A stretch of 6,509 bases of DNA from Acidimicrobiaceae bacterium UBA2093 (GCA_002331255.1 DCZD01000024.1:1-6509), one strand, 5' to 3'; shown: positions 1 through 6,061, numbered from the stretch's first letter. Notes: generated by a model from the letters alone, not told the origin. A program made the numbers and translations.

Positions 1-425
1 ACGGAGCGCTCGTTGCTGGCGGGGTCGCGGCGCAGACTGCACAAGCGGTTACGAATCTCAAAGCACAACTTCAAACTGTTGGTGCAACATTGAGAGATGT
101 GTCGAAGACGCTGTGCTTTCTCACCGACATGGACACTTTCGCGACTTTCAACGAGGCATATGTGGAGGGCTTCGGTGGCAGCCGCCCAGCGCGCAGCACC
201 ATAGGTGTGGCCGCATTGCCTTTTGGTGGCGCTGTTGAGATCGAAGCATGGGCGTACAAGCCAGAAGCAAAGTCGAGCGTGGTGAAATCGAGCGTGGTGA
301 AATCGAGTGTGGCTAAGAAGCCGGCACCGAAGAAACCTGCAGCGAAGAAGTCGAGTACGAGGAAGATCGCTGTGAAGAAGTCAGCAGCGAAAAAGTCTGC
401 CAAGAAGTCACGAAAGGGTCGGTGA
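1..425 (+). CDS. ridA: RidA (YjgF/YER057c/UK114) family enamine/imine deaminase with Lys-rich C-terminal tail, 5' partial
   Basis: The frame is open from the left edge (first full codon at 3) to TGA at 423-425, so the true start lies outside the window; about 40 N-terminal residues are missing by comparison with E. coli RidA. The 140 visible residues begin in the RidA core (GALVAGGVAAQTAQAV), continue through FLTDMDTFATFNEAY, and end the domain at RPARST and VEIEAWA. Arg64 (visible numbering) matches the substrate-binding Arg105 of E. coli RidA and Glu81 matches its active-site Glu120. RidA proteins are cytosolic trimers that hydrolyse reactive enamines/imines such as 2-aminoacrylate made by PLP enzymes; a PLP enzyme lies two genes downstream. 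Residues 90-140 form an extra tail with 17 Lys and 3 Arg, no acidic residue, otherwise mostly Ala, Ser, Val and Pro, with KKPA/KKSA units like those of histone H1-like and mycobacterial HU tails. The usual family length is about 130 residues and ends near IEAWA, so the tail is additional. Its function is unknown. Confidence 0.93.
   Translation, partial: GALVAGGVAAQTAQAVTNLKAQLQTVGATLRDVSKTLCFLTDMDTFATFNEAYVEGFGGSRPARSTIGVAALPFGGAVEIEAWAYKPEAKSSVVKSSVVKSSVAKKPAPKKPAAKKSSTRKIAVKKSAAKKSAKKSRKGR
270..314 (+). repeat. Three tandem 15-bp in-frame repeats at the start of the RidA tail
   Basis: Units at 270-284, 285-299 and 300-314 follow the pattern AARTCGAGYGTGGYK and encode KSSVV, KSSVV and KSSVA. 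The first two differ only at the third base of the Lys codon; the third unit also carries AGT for AGC and GCT for GTG. The unit length keeps the frame, so copy number can change without breaking the protein. This is the junction between the RidA fold and the KK-rich tail. Confidence 0.85.
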
Positions 426-429
426 CGTC

Positions 430-585
430 ATGCCTGGTGTGATCATCATCGTCATTGCTTTACTTGCGTTCCCGATCATTGTCGGTTTGTCCACCGCCGC
501 ACTTGCGGGAGTCATCGGACACTTCTTGTATAAGGACGGCGAAGCCCGACATGAAGGAAGTGAGTTGGTCGACCTCAACAACTGA
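430..585 (+). CDS. Small single-pass membrane protein, 51 aa, hypothetical
   Basis: ATG at 430 follows the RidA stop by 4 bases, and a GGTGA Shine-Dalgarno-like sequence at 421-425 overlaps that stop, giving suitable spacing. The 51-residue product starts MPGVIIIVIALLAFPIIVGL; residues about 3-33 are a continuous hydrophobic stretch, enough for one membrane helix or a tight hairpin. A short polar tail follows (YKDGEARHEGSELVDLNN). There is no cleavable signal-peptide pattern and no cysteine. I cannot assign a function; the tail resembles small conserved hypothetical proteins of actinobacteria from memory, which is weak evidence. The tight coupling to ridA, the good ribosome-binding site and the lack of any overlapping gene support it as real. 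The stop codon TGA (583-585) sits in the right arm of a perfect inverted repeat. Confidence 0.72.
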   Translation: MPGVIIIVIALLAFPIIVGLSTAALAGVIGHFLYKDGEARHEGSELVDLNN

Positions 586-593
586 GGTCGACC
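567..593 (+). terminator. Perfect 11-bp inverted repeat (stem-loop) over the stop codon of the small membrane gene
   Basis: The left arm GGTCGACCTCA (567-577) and the right arm TGAGGTCGACC (583-593) are exact reverse complements, separated by the 5-base loop ACAAC. The right arm contains the TGA stop of the preceding gene. The bases that follow (TGCACGAATCACG) are not T-rich, so this is not a classical intrinsic terminator. It could be a U-less terminator, an mRNA-stabilising or attenuating element between the ridA/small-ORF pair and the decarboxylase, or an operator. GTCGAC occurs once in each arm. Confidence 0.5.
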
Positions 594-614
594 TGCACGA
601 ATCACGAAACGACG

Positions 615-1994
615 ATGATGAATCGTCCTCCCATGCACGCCTTCGATCGCGGAGCAAAGAAACTCAGTAAGCGCATACTCCGTTATGCACTGAAGCGCGT
701 ACGCATGGACCCGCCACTCGATCATGCGGTGCCAGAGGCTGAACTACGACGTCAAGTCGGGCGCACTGTCACGCGTGAAGGAATCGGTGCTGAACGTGCG
801 ATGTCGGTGTGGGAGGACATCCTCGCGCCAGCGTGCATCAGCATCGACCATCCGCGATATTTCTCGTATGTCCCAGCCGCTCCCACCGAAGCTGCAGGAC
901 TGTTTGATGTCGCAGCCTCAGCGGCGAACATCTTCGGTGGATCATGGCAAGAGGGTGCTGGTGCGATTTTCGCCGAGAACGAAGCGCTGCGTTGGATATC
1001 TGACATTGCCGGAATGCCCGCAGAATCTGGTGGCGTCTTTGTATCCGGTGGAACTGCCGGCAATCTGTCTGCGCTTGTGGCTGCAAGATGGAGATGGCGA
1101 CGCGATTCGTCGCCCACGATGAATGTTGCTCGCGGAGTCATCATTGCTTCACGTGCGGCGCATTCATCCATCACTCAGGCAGCTCAAGTCATGGACGTTG
1201 ATGTGATGTGGGCTGAGGATGATGATCGTGGCCGGTTATCCGGTGATTCGGTACGTGCCGCATGGCAAGTAATGACCGAAGATCAACGGTCGCGCACCTT
1301 TTGTGTCGTCGCCACTGGCGGAACAACAAATGTCGGCATCGTCGATGACCTAGCCGGTGTGGGTCGGGAGGCGGCAGAGCACGGTCTGTGGTTCCACGTG
1401 GATGCGGCCTATGGCGGCGCTGCGCTGGCGGCACCCTCGGTACGTGGTCTTTTCGATGGTGTGGAACATGCTGACAGCATCATCGTTGACCCGCACAAGT
1501 GGCTGTTCGCACCTTTTGATTCGTGTGCATTGATATATCGCGACCCACGCGTGGCACGCGCTGCGCACACTCAGCACGCCGAGTATCTCGACGCACTTCG
1601 ACACGATGACGATTGGAATCCCTCGGATTATGCACACCATCTCACGCGACGTGCTCGTGGTCTGCCGTTGTGGTTCAGCCTCGCCGTACATGGAACTGCC
1701 GCATACACCGAGTCAGTCGAACGAAGTCTCATTGTCACGCGCGAAGGCGCAGATGACATTCGCGCATCAACACATCTCGAGTTGGTGATGGACCCGGAAC
1801 TGAGCGTGCTCGTGTTCAGGCGAACGGGGTGGACCACTGAGCAGTACTACGCATGGTCCGACAAAGTGCTCACCGACGGGCTTGCTTTCGTCGTCCCGAC
1901 CTCGTGGCGGGGCGAGACAGTGCTACGACTGTGTCTCGTCAACCCTGCCACCACGCGAGACGATCTGCGACTCGTGTTCGACTCTCTGAAATGA
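615..1994 (+). CDS. PLP-dependent group II decarboxylase (aromatic-L-amino-acid decarboxylase type)
   Basis: This 459-residue protein has the usual length of the cytosolic fold-type I group II decarboxylases, which remove the carboxylate from aromatic amino acids or related substrates to give amines. The PLP-binding region VSGGTAGN (143-150) is present. His183 in HSSIT matches the PLP-stacking His192 of DOPA decarboxylase. Asp263 in HVDAAYGG pairs with the PLP pyridine nitrogen, and Lys295 in DPHKWL is the Schiff-base lysine. Tyr324 (HAEYL) lies 29 residues after the lysine, the same spacing as catalytic Tyr332 after Lys303 in the human enzyme, which favours decarboxylation over the aldehyde-synthase variants that lose this Tyr. 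HPRYFSYVPAAPTEAAG (79-95) matches the N-terminal substrate region. ATGs at 615, 618 and 633 are possible starts; none has a strong Shine-Dalgarno, so the first is kept. The substrate cannot be read from the sequence; glutamate decarboxylase and SepCysS-like relatives seem less likely. Confidence 0.88.
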   Translation: MMNRPPMHAFDRGAKKLSKRILRYALKRVRMDPPLDHAVPEAELRRQVGRTVTREGIGAERAMSVWEDILAPACISIDHPRYFSYVPAAPTEAAGLFDVAASAANIFGGSWQEGAGAIFAENEALRWISDIAGMPAESGGVFVSGGTAGNLSALVAARWRWRRDSSPTMNVARGVIIASRAAHSSITQAAQVMDVDVMWAEDDDRGRLSGDSVRAAWQVMTEDQRSRTFCVVATGGTTNVGIVDDLAGVGREAAEHGLWFHVDAAYGGAALAAPSVRGLFDGVEHADSIIVDPHKWLFAPFDSCALIYRDPRVARAAHTQHAEYLDALRHDDDWNPSDYAHHLTRRARGLPLWFSLAVHGTAAYTESVERSLIVTREGADDIRASTHLELVMDPELSVLVFRRTGWTTEQYYAWSDKVLTDGLAFVVPTSWRGETVLRLCLVNPATTRDDLRLVFDSLK

Positions 1995-2003
1995 TGTCTG
2001 TTG

Positions 2004-3377
2004 ATGAGTGAAGTAGTCGACCTTCTGGTGCGTAACGCGACACTGGTCGCCACGGTCGATGAATCACGGCGGGAGTTGCCTGGTGGTTGGGTAGCCGTGA
2101 AGGACGGTTTGGTCACTGCGGTTGGCGCGAGCACCGATCCGGTGCCAAGTGCAACGCACATCATCGATGCGACCGATTGTCTGGTGACGCCTGGTCTCAT
2201 CAATACCCACCACCACATGTACCAGAACCTCACTCGGGCATATCCGCCAATGACCAATGCCCCGCTATTTGGATGGTTGCAGACCTTGTACCCGCTGTGG
2301 CGTGCACTTGACGAAGAAGCGGCGCATGTGTCGGCGTGGGTGGGTCTTGCCGAGCTTGCGCTGTCCGGTTGCACCACATCGACAGATCATCTCTACCTGC
2401 ATCCGCGCAACGGGGGTGACTTGTTGTCAGCAGAAATTGCCGCCGCAATCGACCTTGGTGTGCGCTTCCATCCGACGCGAGGATCGATGTCGCTGTCACA
2501 GAAAGATGGAGGTCTACCCCCTGACGATGTCGTGCAGACCGACGACGAGATTCTCGTCGCATCAGAAGAAGCAGTTCAACGTCACCATGACCGTTCTCAT
2601 GGCGCAATGGTGCGTGTTGCACTTGCCCCGTGTTCTCCCTTCAGCGTGACGAAGCAGCTGATGATTGAATCAGCAGAGCTCGCCCAGAAACTCGATGTCC
2701 GGCTTCATACCCACTTTGCAGAGAACAGTGAAGACGATGAGTTCTCGCTCGCGACATTCGGGTGTCGACCCTTCGACTACTTGAAAGACGTCGGTTGGTG
2801 CACAGACCGCACGTGGGTGGCGCATTGTGTGATGCCGAACCCCGATGAGGTGCGGCAACTTGGTGCGGCGCGTATCGGAGTGGCACATTGCCCGAGCAGC
2901 AATCTCATCTTGGCGTCTGGAATCTCGCCAATCGTCGATTTGCGTGCGGCGGGTGCGAACGTCGGCCTTGGTGTCGATGGTTCGTCATCGGCTGACTCCG
3001 CATCACTTTGGATGGAGGCGCGGCAGGCGATGTTGTTGGCAAAGTTGCGCAATGGCGCAGGCGCGGCAGACGCACGCATGGCGCTTGAGTGCGCAACCAT
3101 CGGCGGGGCAGGTTGTCTCGGTCGCATCGGCGAGATTGGTTCGTTGCAAGTTGGAGCCGTCGCAGACATTGCTGTGTGGTCTCTTACGGGTGTCTCCTTT
3201 GCTGGCGCGATCGCCGATCCGATTGAAGCGTGGCTGCGTTGTGGCCCGACCTTTGCGCGCGACACGATCGTGCATGGCCGCTCAGTCGTTCGTAACGGAC
3301 TACTCGTCAGCAACAAAGTCGACGCAATGCTTGCGACACATCGTGAGATTGCTGCTCGCATGCAACAGCTAGGCTGA
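2004..3377 (+). CDS. Amidohydrolase, probable 8-oxoguanine deaminase (AtzB/TrzA-like family)
   Basis: This 457-residue metal-dependent hydrolase of the amidohydrolase superfamily (TIM barrel plus N- and C-terminal beta-sandwich strands) has all expected active-site residues. They are the metal pair His69 and His71 in PGLINTHHHM, metal His237 with catalytic Glu240 in LHTHFAE, His274 in WVAHC, and metal Asp325 in GLGVDGS. The surrounding text (NTHHHMYQNLTRAYP, GCTTSTDHLYLHP, FHPTRGSMSLSQKDGGLPPD, VAHCPSSN) is what I recall for bacterial 8-oxoguanine deaminases, which convert 8-oxoguanine to urate and ammonia. The close relative hydroxyatrazine N-ethylaminohydrolase (AtzB) cannot be excluded. 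ATG at 2004 is preferred; in-frame TTG at 2001 and CTG at 1998 lie just upstream, and no good ribosome-binding site is visible, so translation is probably coupled to the decarboxylase, whose stop ends at 1994. A deaminase clearing oxidised or surplus purine would release ammonium, which fits loosely with the glutamine synthetases across the convergent junction. Confidence 0.8.
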   Translation: MSEVVDLLVRNATLVATVDESRRELPGGWVAVKDGLVTAVGASTDPVPSATHIIDATDCLVTPGLINTHHHMYQNLTRAYPPMTNAPLFGWLQTLYPLWRALDEEAAHVSAWVGLAELALSGCTTSTDHLYLHPRNGGDLLSAEIAAAIDLGVRFHPTRGSMSLSQKDGGLPPDDVVQTDDEILVASEEAVQRHHDRSHGAMVRVALAPCSPFSVTKQLMIESAELAQKLDVRLHTHFAENSEDDEFSLATFGCRPFDYLKDVGWCTDRTWVAHCVMPNPDEVRQLGAARIGVAHCPSSNLILASGISPIVDLRAAGANVGLGVDGSSSADSASLWMEARQAMLLAKLRNGAGAADARMALECATIGGAGCLGRIGEIGSLQVGAVADIAVWSLTGVSFAGAIADPIEAWLRCGPTFARDTIVHGRSVVRNGLLVSNKVDAMLATHREIAARMQQLG

Positions 3378-3383
3378 ACGACG

Positions 3384-3953
3384 ATGTGGAGTGCATTCTG
3401 GCTGAGCTTCGGCGTCATCTTTGTCGCTGAACTGGGCGACAAAAGCCAACTGATGGCTCTTGCATTCGCAACGCGTTACAAGGTGGTGCCAGTGCTCATT
3501 GGCATCACTGCTGCGACAGCCATCGTGCATTTGGCGTCTGTTGCGCTTGGAGGTGTGCTGGGTGCAGCCTTGCCGACAAAGCCCATCAACTTTGTCGCAG
3601 CTGTTGCATTCGTCATCTTCGGACTGTGGACACTTCGCGGCGATGAATTAAGTGAAGAGGAAGAGAGTCGGGCTGCTCAGACCGCTCGAAGCGTGGTGTT
3701 CGCTGTCGGGTCCATCTTCTTCCTTGCCGAGCTAGGCGACAAGACGATGCTCGCAACTGTGACACTCGCAACGCGAGAGGGTCTGGTCGGAACTTGGCTT
3801 GGATCAACCGTCGGCATGGTGATCGCAGATGCACTGGCGATTGTCATTGGCCGTGCGCTTGGTAAGCGACTTCCAGAACGCACCATCAAAATTGGTGCAG
3901 CAATCGCTTTCTTTGTGTTCGCTGCGCTGTTGTTCTTTGAAGCGCTCAGTTAG
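3384..3953 (+). CDS. UPF0016 / TMEM165 / Gdt1 family divalent-cation transporter
   Basis: This 189-residue integral membrane protein has about six hydrophobic helices (roughly 5-28, 34-62, 68-84, 103-127, 133-158, 166-187). It consists of two homologous halves, each opening with the signature E-x-G-D-K-S/T: ELGDKS at 16-21 and ELGDKT at 116-121. Each is followed by a matching stretch, ALAFATR and TVTLATR. This duplicated motif defines UPF0016; characterised members (yeast Gdt1, human TMEM165, bacterial MneA, cyanobacterial Mnx) move Mn2+ or Ca2+ out of the cytosol, using the motif acids for the cation. An acidic hydrophilic linker (GDELSEEEESR, 86-96) joins the halves. ATG at 3384 follows the deaminase stop by 6 bases, so it is the last gene of the plus-strand run. 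A role in manganese export is inferred from the family. No Mn riboswitch (yybP-ykoY type) is visible upstream, as expected for an internal operon gene. Confidence 0.92.
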   Translation: MWSAFWLSFGVIFVAELGDKSQLMALAFATRYKVVPVLIGITAATAIVHLASVALGGVLGAALPTKPINFVAAVAFVIFGLWTLRGDELSEEEESRAAQTARSVVFAVGSIFFLAELGDKTMLATVTLATREGLVGTWLGSTVGMVIADALAIVIGRALGKRLPERTIKIGAAIAFFVFAALLFFEALS

Positions 3954-4641
3954 CGCCCCAGCGCGATTGGCCGAAGCGGTAGCCGACGCTACGAACAGTC
4001 TGAATGAGGTTGGCGTGCTCTTCACCCAACTTTGCGCGTAAACGACGAATGTGAACGTCGACTGTTCGAGCACCGCCGTAGTACTCGTATCCCCACACTC
4101 TTGAGAGCAGAACTTCGCGGGTGAACACCTTTCCCGGATTCTGCGCGAGGAACTTCAACAACTCATATTCCATGAAGGTGAGATCGAGTGGCTTGCCATT
4201 GAAGGTGGCCTGATACGTCTCGAGATTCAACGAAAGACCGCCGTAGTCCACCATTTCGGCACCCGAGACGGATCCGCCCGCTAGCCAGAGAGAGTGACGC
4301 AGGCGTGCTTCAAGTTCACGGGGATGGAACGGTGCGAGGCAGAAGTCGTCGTACAGGTCGTCACGTAGTTCAAGGTCTGCAATCTGTGCGCCGGTCACCA
4401 ACACGATGACTGGTGTGACCGGGTTGTCTCGCTTGCGCAGGGCACGCGCAAAAGCCCATGCACCCTCTGGGTCGGTTTCGCATGACACGACAGCTCCACC
4501 CCAACCCTGGGCGGGTTCCGCGCGCTCGGCTTCGTCTGGGTTAGCGACAGCCTTCCAGCGGAAGCCTGCGAGATCGAGCAGGCGAGCAACATCAGGCGAT
4601 GCCGGATCCGGGAAGACGACGAGTGTGTCGATGTCGGTCAC
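3946..4641 (-). CDS. GlnR-like orphan OmpR-family regulator with degenerate receiver domain
   Basis: From the GTG at 4641 this is a 231-residue DNA-binding regulator. The C-terminal winged helix (about 132-225) is intact: LDLTFMEYELLKFLAQNPGK, then FTREVLLSRVWGYEYYGG, recognition helix ARTVDVHIRRLRAKLG (191-206), and IQTVRSVGYRF. The N-terminal receiver (about 4-120) has a receiver-like layout but lacks phosphorylation residues: the acidic pair is replaced in LVVFPDP, the phospho-Asp position reads VVSC (51-54), and the conserved Lys before PF is Ala103 (LAPFHPREL). Thr83 remains. GlnR, the actinobacterial nitrogen regulator, is an OmpR-type protein with an atypical, unphosphorylated receiver and a very similar winged helix (VWGYxYxGGxRTVDVHxRRLRAKLG). 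With glnA 8 bases upstream on the same strand, a GlnR-like role is a reasonable inference, not proof. The GTG is preferred because AGGTGGT lies at 4651-4645; an ATG at 4740 would overlap glnA by 91 bases. Confidence 0.85.
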   Translation of the reverse strand: MTDIDTLVVFPDPASPDVARLLDLAGFRWKAVANPDEAERAEPAQGWGGAVVSCETDPEGAWAFARALRKRDNPVTPVIVLVTGAQIADLELRDDLYDDFCLAPFHPRELEARLRHSLWLAGGSVSGAEMVDYGGLSLNLETYQATFNGKPLDLTFMEYELLKFLAQNPGKVFTREVLLSRVWGYEYYGGARTVDVHIRRLRAKLGEEHANLIQTVRSVGYRFGQSRWGAN

Positions 4642-4644
4642 CGC

Positions 4645-4651
4645 ACCACCT
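4645..4651 (-). promoter_or_regulatory. Ribosome-binding site deciding the regulator start
   Basis: On the minus strand AGGTGGT precedes the GTG at 4641 by 3 bases (AGGTGG by 4). It overlaps the last two bases of the glnA TAG stop (4652-4650). This supports a GTG start and translation coupled to glnA, in place of the longer overlapping reading frame. Confidence 0.6.
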
Positions 4652-5987
4652 ACATCGACTTCAGATAGCGGTTCAACTCGAACGGTGTCACTTGGGTTTT
4701 GTATGCACGCCATTCGTCGCGCTTGTTGCGCAGGAACCATTCAAAAGTGTGTTCACCAAGACAGTCAGCAACAAGTTGCGAACCCTCCATCACCTTCAAT
4801 GCATCGGCCAGTGACTGTGGAAGTTGCTGAATGCCAAGCTTCTCGACGACGTCGTCGCCCATCTCGAACAAGTTGGCATCAGCTTCAGCCGGAAGTTCGT
4901 AGCCTTCTCGGATTCCTTTCAAACCTGCAGCAAGGATGACCGAGAACGCGAGATACGGGTTTGTTGCTGGGTCGGGCGAGCGATATTCGATTCGGGTGGC
5001 GCTCGGGTTGCCGCGCTTTGGAATAGGCACACGGATGAGGCCGCTTACATTGTTTCGCGCCCATGTGATGTGCACCGGTGCTTCGAAACCTGGAACAAGA
5101 CGCTTGTAGCTGTTCACGGTTTGGTTGGTGATGGCAGTGATCTCTGCCGCATGGCGAATGAGGCCGGCCATGAATTGCTTGGCCACCGGTGAAAGGTTGT
5201 AGGGGTCTTGCTCGTCGTAGAACGCGTTTGCCTCGCCCTTGAAGAGTGACATATGGAGATGCATGCCGGAGCCCTGTACGCCTTCCAGAGGCTTTGGCAT
5301 GAAGGTTGCATGCACTCCGTGAGATGCAGCGATCTCCTTCACGACCACACGAAATGTCATGACGCTGTCAGCCATGGTGAGCGCATCGGTGTGTCGTAGG
5401 TCGATTTCTTGTTGACTCGGTGCATCCTCGTGGAACGAGTACTCAACTGGGATGCCCATTGTCTCGAGCGTGCGAATGGTTTCTTTACGCAGTGAGGATG
5501 CGACATCAGAACTGGTGAGATCGAAAAAGCCACCTTCATCAAGTGGCTGTGGCGCGACGCCTGGTTGTGGCGGCGCGAAGTAGAAGTACTCCATGTCAGG
5601 GGCAAGAAGGAACTCAAAGCCTTGTGCGCGTGCAGCATCGAGGTTTCGTCGAAGAATCTGACGCGGGTCGCCTTCGAACGGTGCACCATCGAGTTTGTGA
5701 ATATCGCAGAACACGCGTGCTTCTGCGCTCTTGTGGTCGACCCACGGCATGACCTCGAAGGTGTTCGGGTCGGGAATGGCAAGCACATCGCTCTCTTGAA
5801 CGCGGCTGTACCCGTTGATTGACGACCCATCGAAGGTCATGCCGTCATTGAGGGCATTTTCGAGCTCTGCCGGGCTGATGGCAAAACTCTTCAATGTGCC
5901 GAGTACGTCAGTGAACCACAGGCGTACAAGTCGTACGCCGCGCTCTTCTACTGTTCGCAGCACGTAATCGCGTTGTTGATCGAGCAT
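4650..5987 (-). CDS. glnA: Glutamine synthetase type I (GSI-alpha / GlnA2-like)
   Basis: This 445-residue cytosolic enzyme, expected to be a dodecamer, forms glutamine from glutamate, ammonium and ATP. It aligns from memory along its whole length with M. tuberculosis GlnA2 (446 aa): LRTVEERGVRLVRLWFTDVL, DGSSI (53-57), MEYFYF with Glu133, FHEDAPSQQEIDLR with Glu187 and Glu194, GSGMHLHMSL with metal His243, NSYKRLVPGFEAP with Arg296 and flap Glu302, and RIEYRSPDPATNPY with Glu334 and Arg336. Two features stand out. The adenylylation region reads NLFEM, with Phe374 in place of the modified Tyr of GSI-beta enzymes, so adenylylation control is unlikely. The usual NRSAxxRxP reads NNVSGLIRVP, putting Val314 where an Arg (Salmonella Arg339) normally contacts phosphate. 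ATG at 5987 has GAGGTGA five bases upstream; a GTG at 5996 would add three residues. An altered substrate (gamma-glutamyl-amide ligase) is a minor alternative. Confidence 0.93.
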   Translation of the reverse strand: MLDQQRDYVLRTVEERGVRLVRLWFTDVLGTLKSFAISPAELENALNDGMTFDGSSINGYSRVQESDVLAIPDPNTFEVMPWVDHKSAEARVFCDIHKLDGAPFEGDPRQILRRNLDAARAQGFEFLLAPDMEYFYFAPPQPGVAPQPLDEGGFFDLTSSDVASSLRKETIRTLETMGIPVEYSFHEDAPSQQEIDLRHTDALTMADSVMTFRVVVKEIAASHGVHATFMPKPLEGVQGSGMHLHMSLFKGEANAFYDEQDPYNLSPVAKQFMAGLIRHAAEITAITNQTVNSYKRLVPGFEAPVHITWARNNVSGLIRVPIPKRGNPSATRIEYRSPDPATNPYLAFSVILAAGLKGIREGYELPAEADANLFEMGDDVVEKLGIQQLPQSLADALKVMEGSQLVADCLGEHTFEWFLRNKRDEWRAYKTQVTPFELNRYLKSM

Positions 5988-5992
5988 CTCGC

Positions 5993-5999
5993 TCACCTC
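5993..5999 (-). promoter_or_regulatory. Ribosome-binding site of glnA
   Basis: GAGGTGA on the minus strand (5999 down to 5993) lies 5 bases from the ATG at 5987. The competing in-frame GTG at 5996 lies inside this sequence, so the ATG is the better start; the resulting N-terminus MLDQQRDYVLRT also matches the GlnA2 N-terminus in length. Confidence 0.65.
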
Positions 6000-6061
6000 G
6001 TCAGTCTGCCGTGATTGTCGTCGTTCTCCGCACCAGATTGCTGGCCGGTCCGTAAATGCTT
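6000..6061 (-). other. Short leader/presumed promoter region of glnA
   Basis: About 60 bases separate the hairpin at 6062-6083 from the glnA ribosome-binding site. I see no convincing -35/-10 pair; GACAAT near 6015-6020 on the minus strand is only a weak -10 candidate. I see no clear GlnR-type GTnAC direct repeats. If glnA has its own promoter it must lie here or inside the 3' end of glnII. Confidence 0.3.

Noticed and set aside
71..403. Minus-strand open frame rich in Phe and Ala opposite ridA
   Set aside because: It is the complement of the lysine-codon-rich RidA tail (AAG read back as CTT/TTC), with no domain and no ribosome-binding site.
90..425. ridA starting at the internal TTG at 90
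   Set aside because: The RidA fold continues in frame to the left edge, so the TTG is an internal Leu codon and the gene is truncated by the window.
1847..2377. 176-residue minus-strand open frame across the decarboxylase/deaminase junction
   Set aside because: No family resemblance and Ser/Arg/Thr-rich shadow composition; both plus-strand genes here carry complete catalytic motifs.
2777..3442. 221-residue minus-strand open frame opposite the deaminase and transporter genes
   Set aside because: Low-complexity Ser/Ala/Pro/Arg composition, no recognisable motif, fully opposite a strongly supported amidohydrolase; a GC-biased shadow frame.
4642..4740. Longer N-terminus for the regulator from ATG at 4740
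   Set aside because: It would overlap glnA by 91 bases, and the extra 33 residues have no receiver homology; the GTG at 4641 has a good AGGTGGT site.
4406..4939. 177-residue plus-strand open frame opposite the regulator and glnA
   Set aside because: Arg/Ser-rich shadow without motifs, lying across two well-supported minus-strand genes.
6000..6061. GlnR-box search upstream of glnA
   Set aside because: No convincing GTnAC-type direct repeats could be read by eye, so no operator is claimed although the regulator is GlnR-like.
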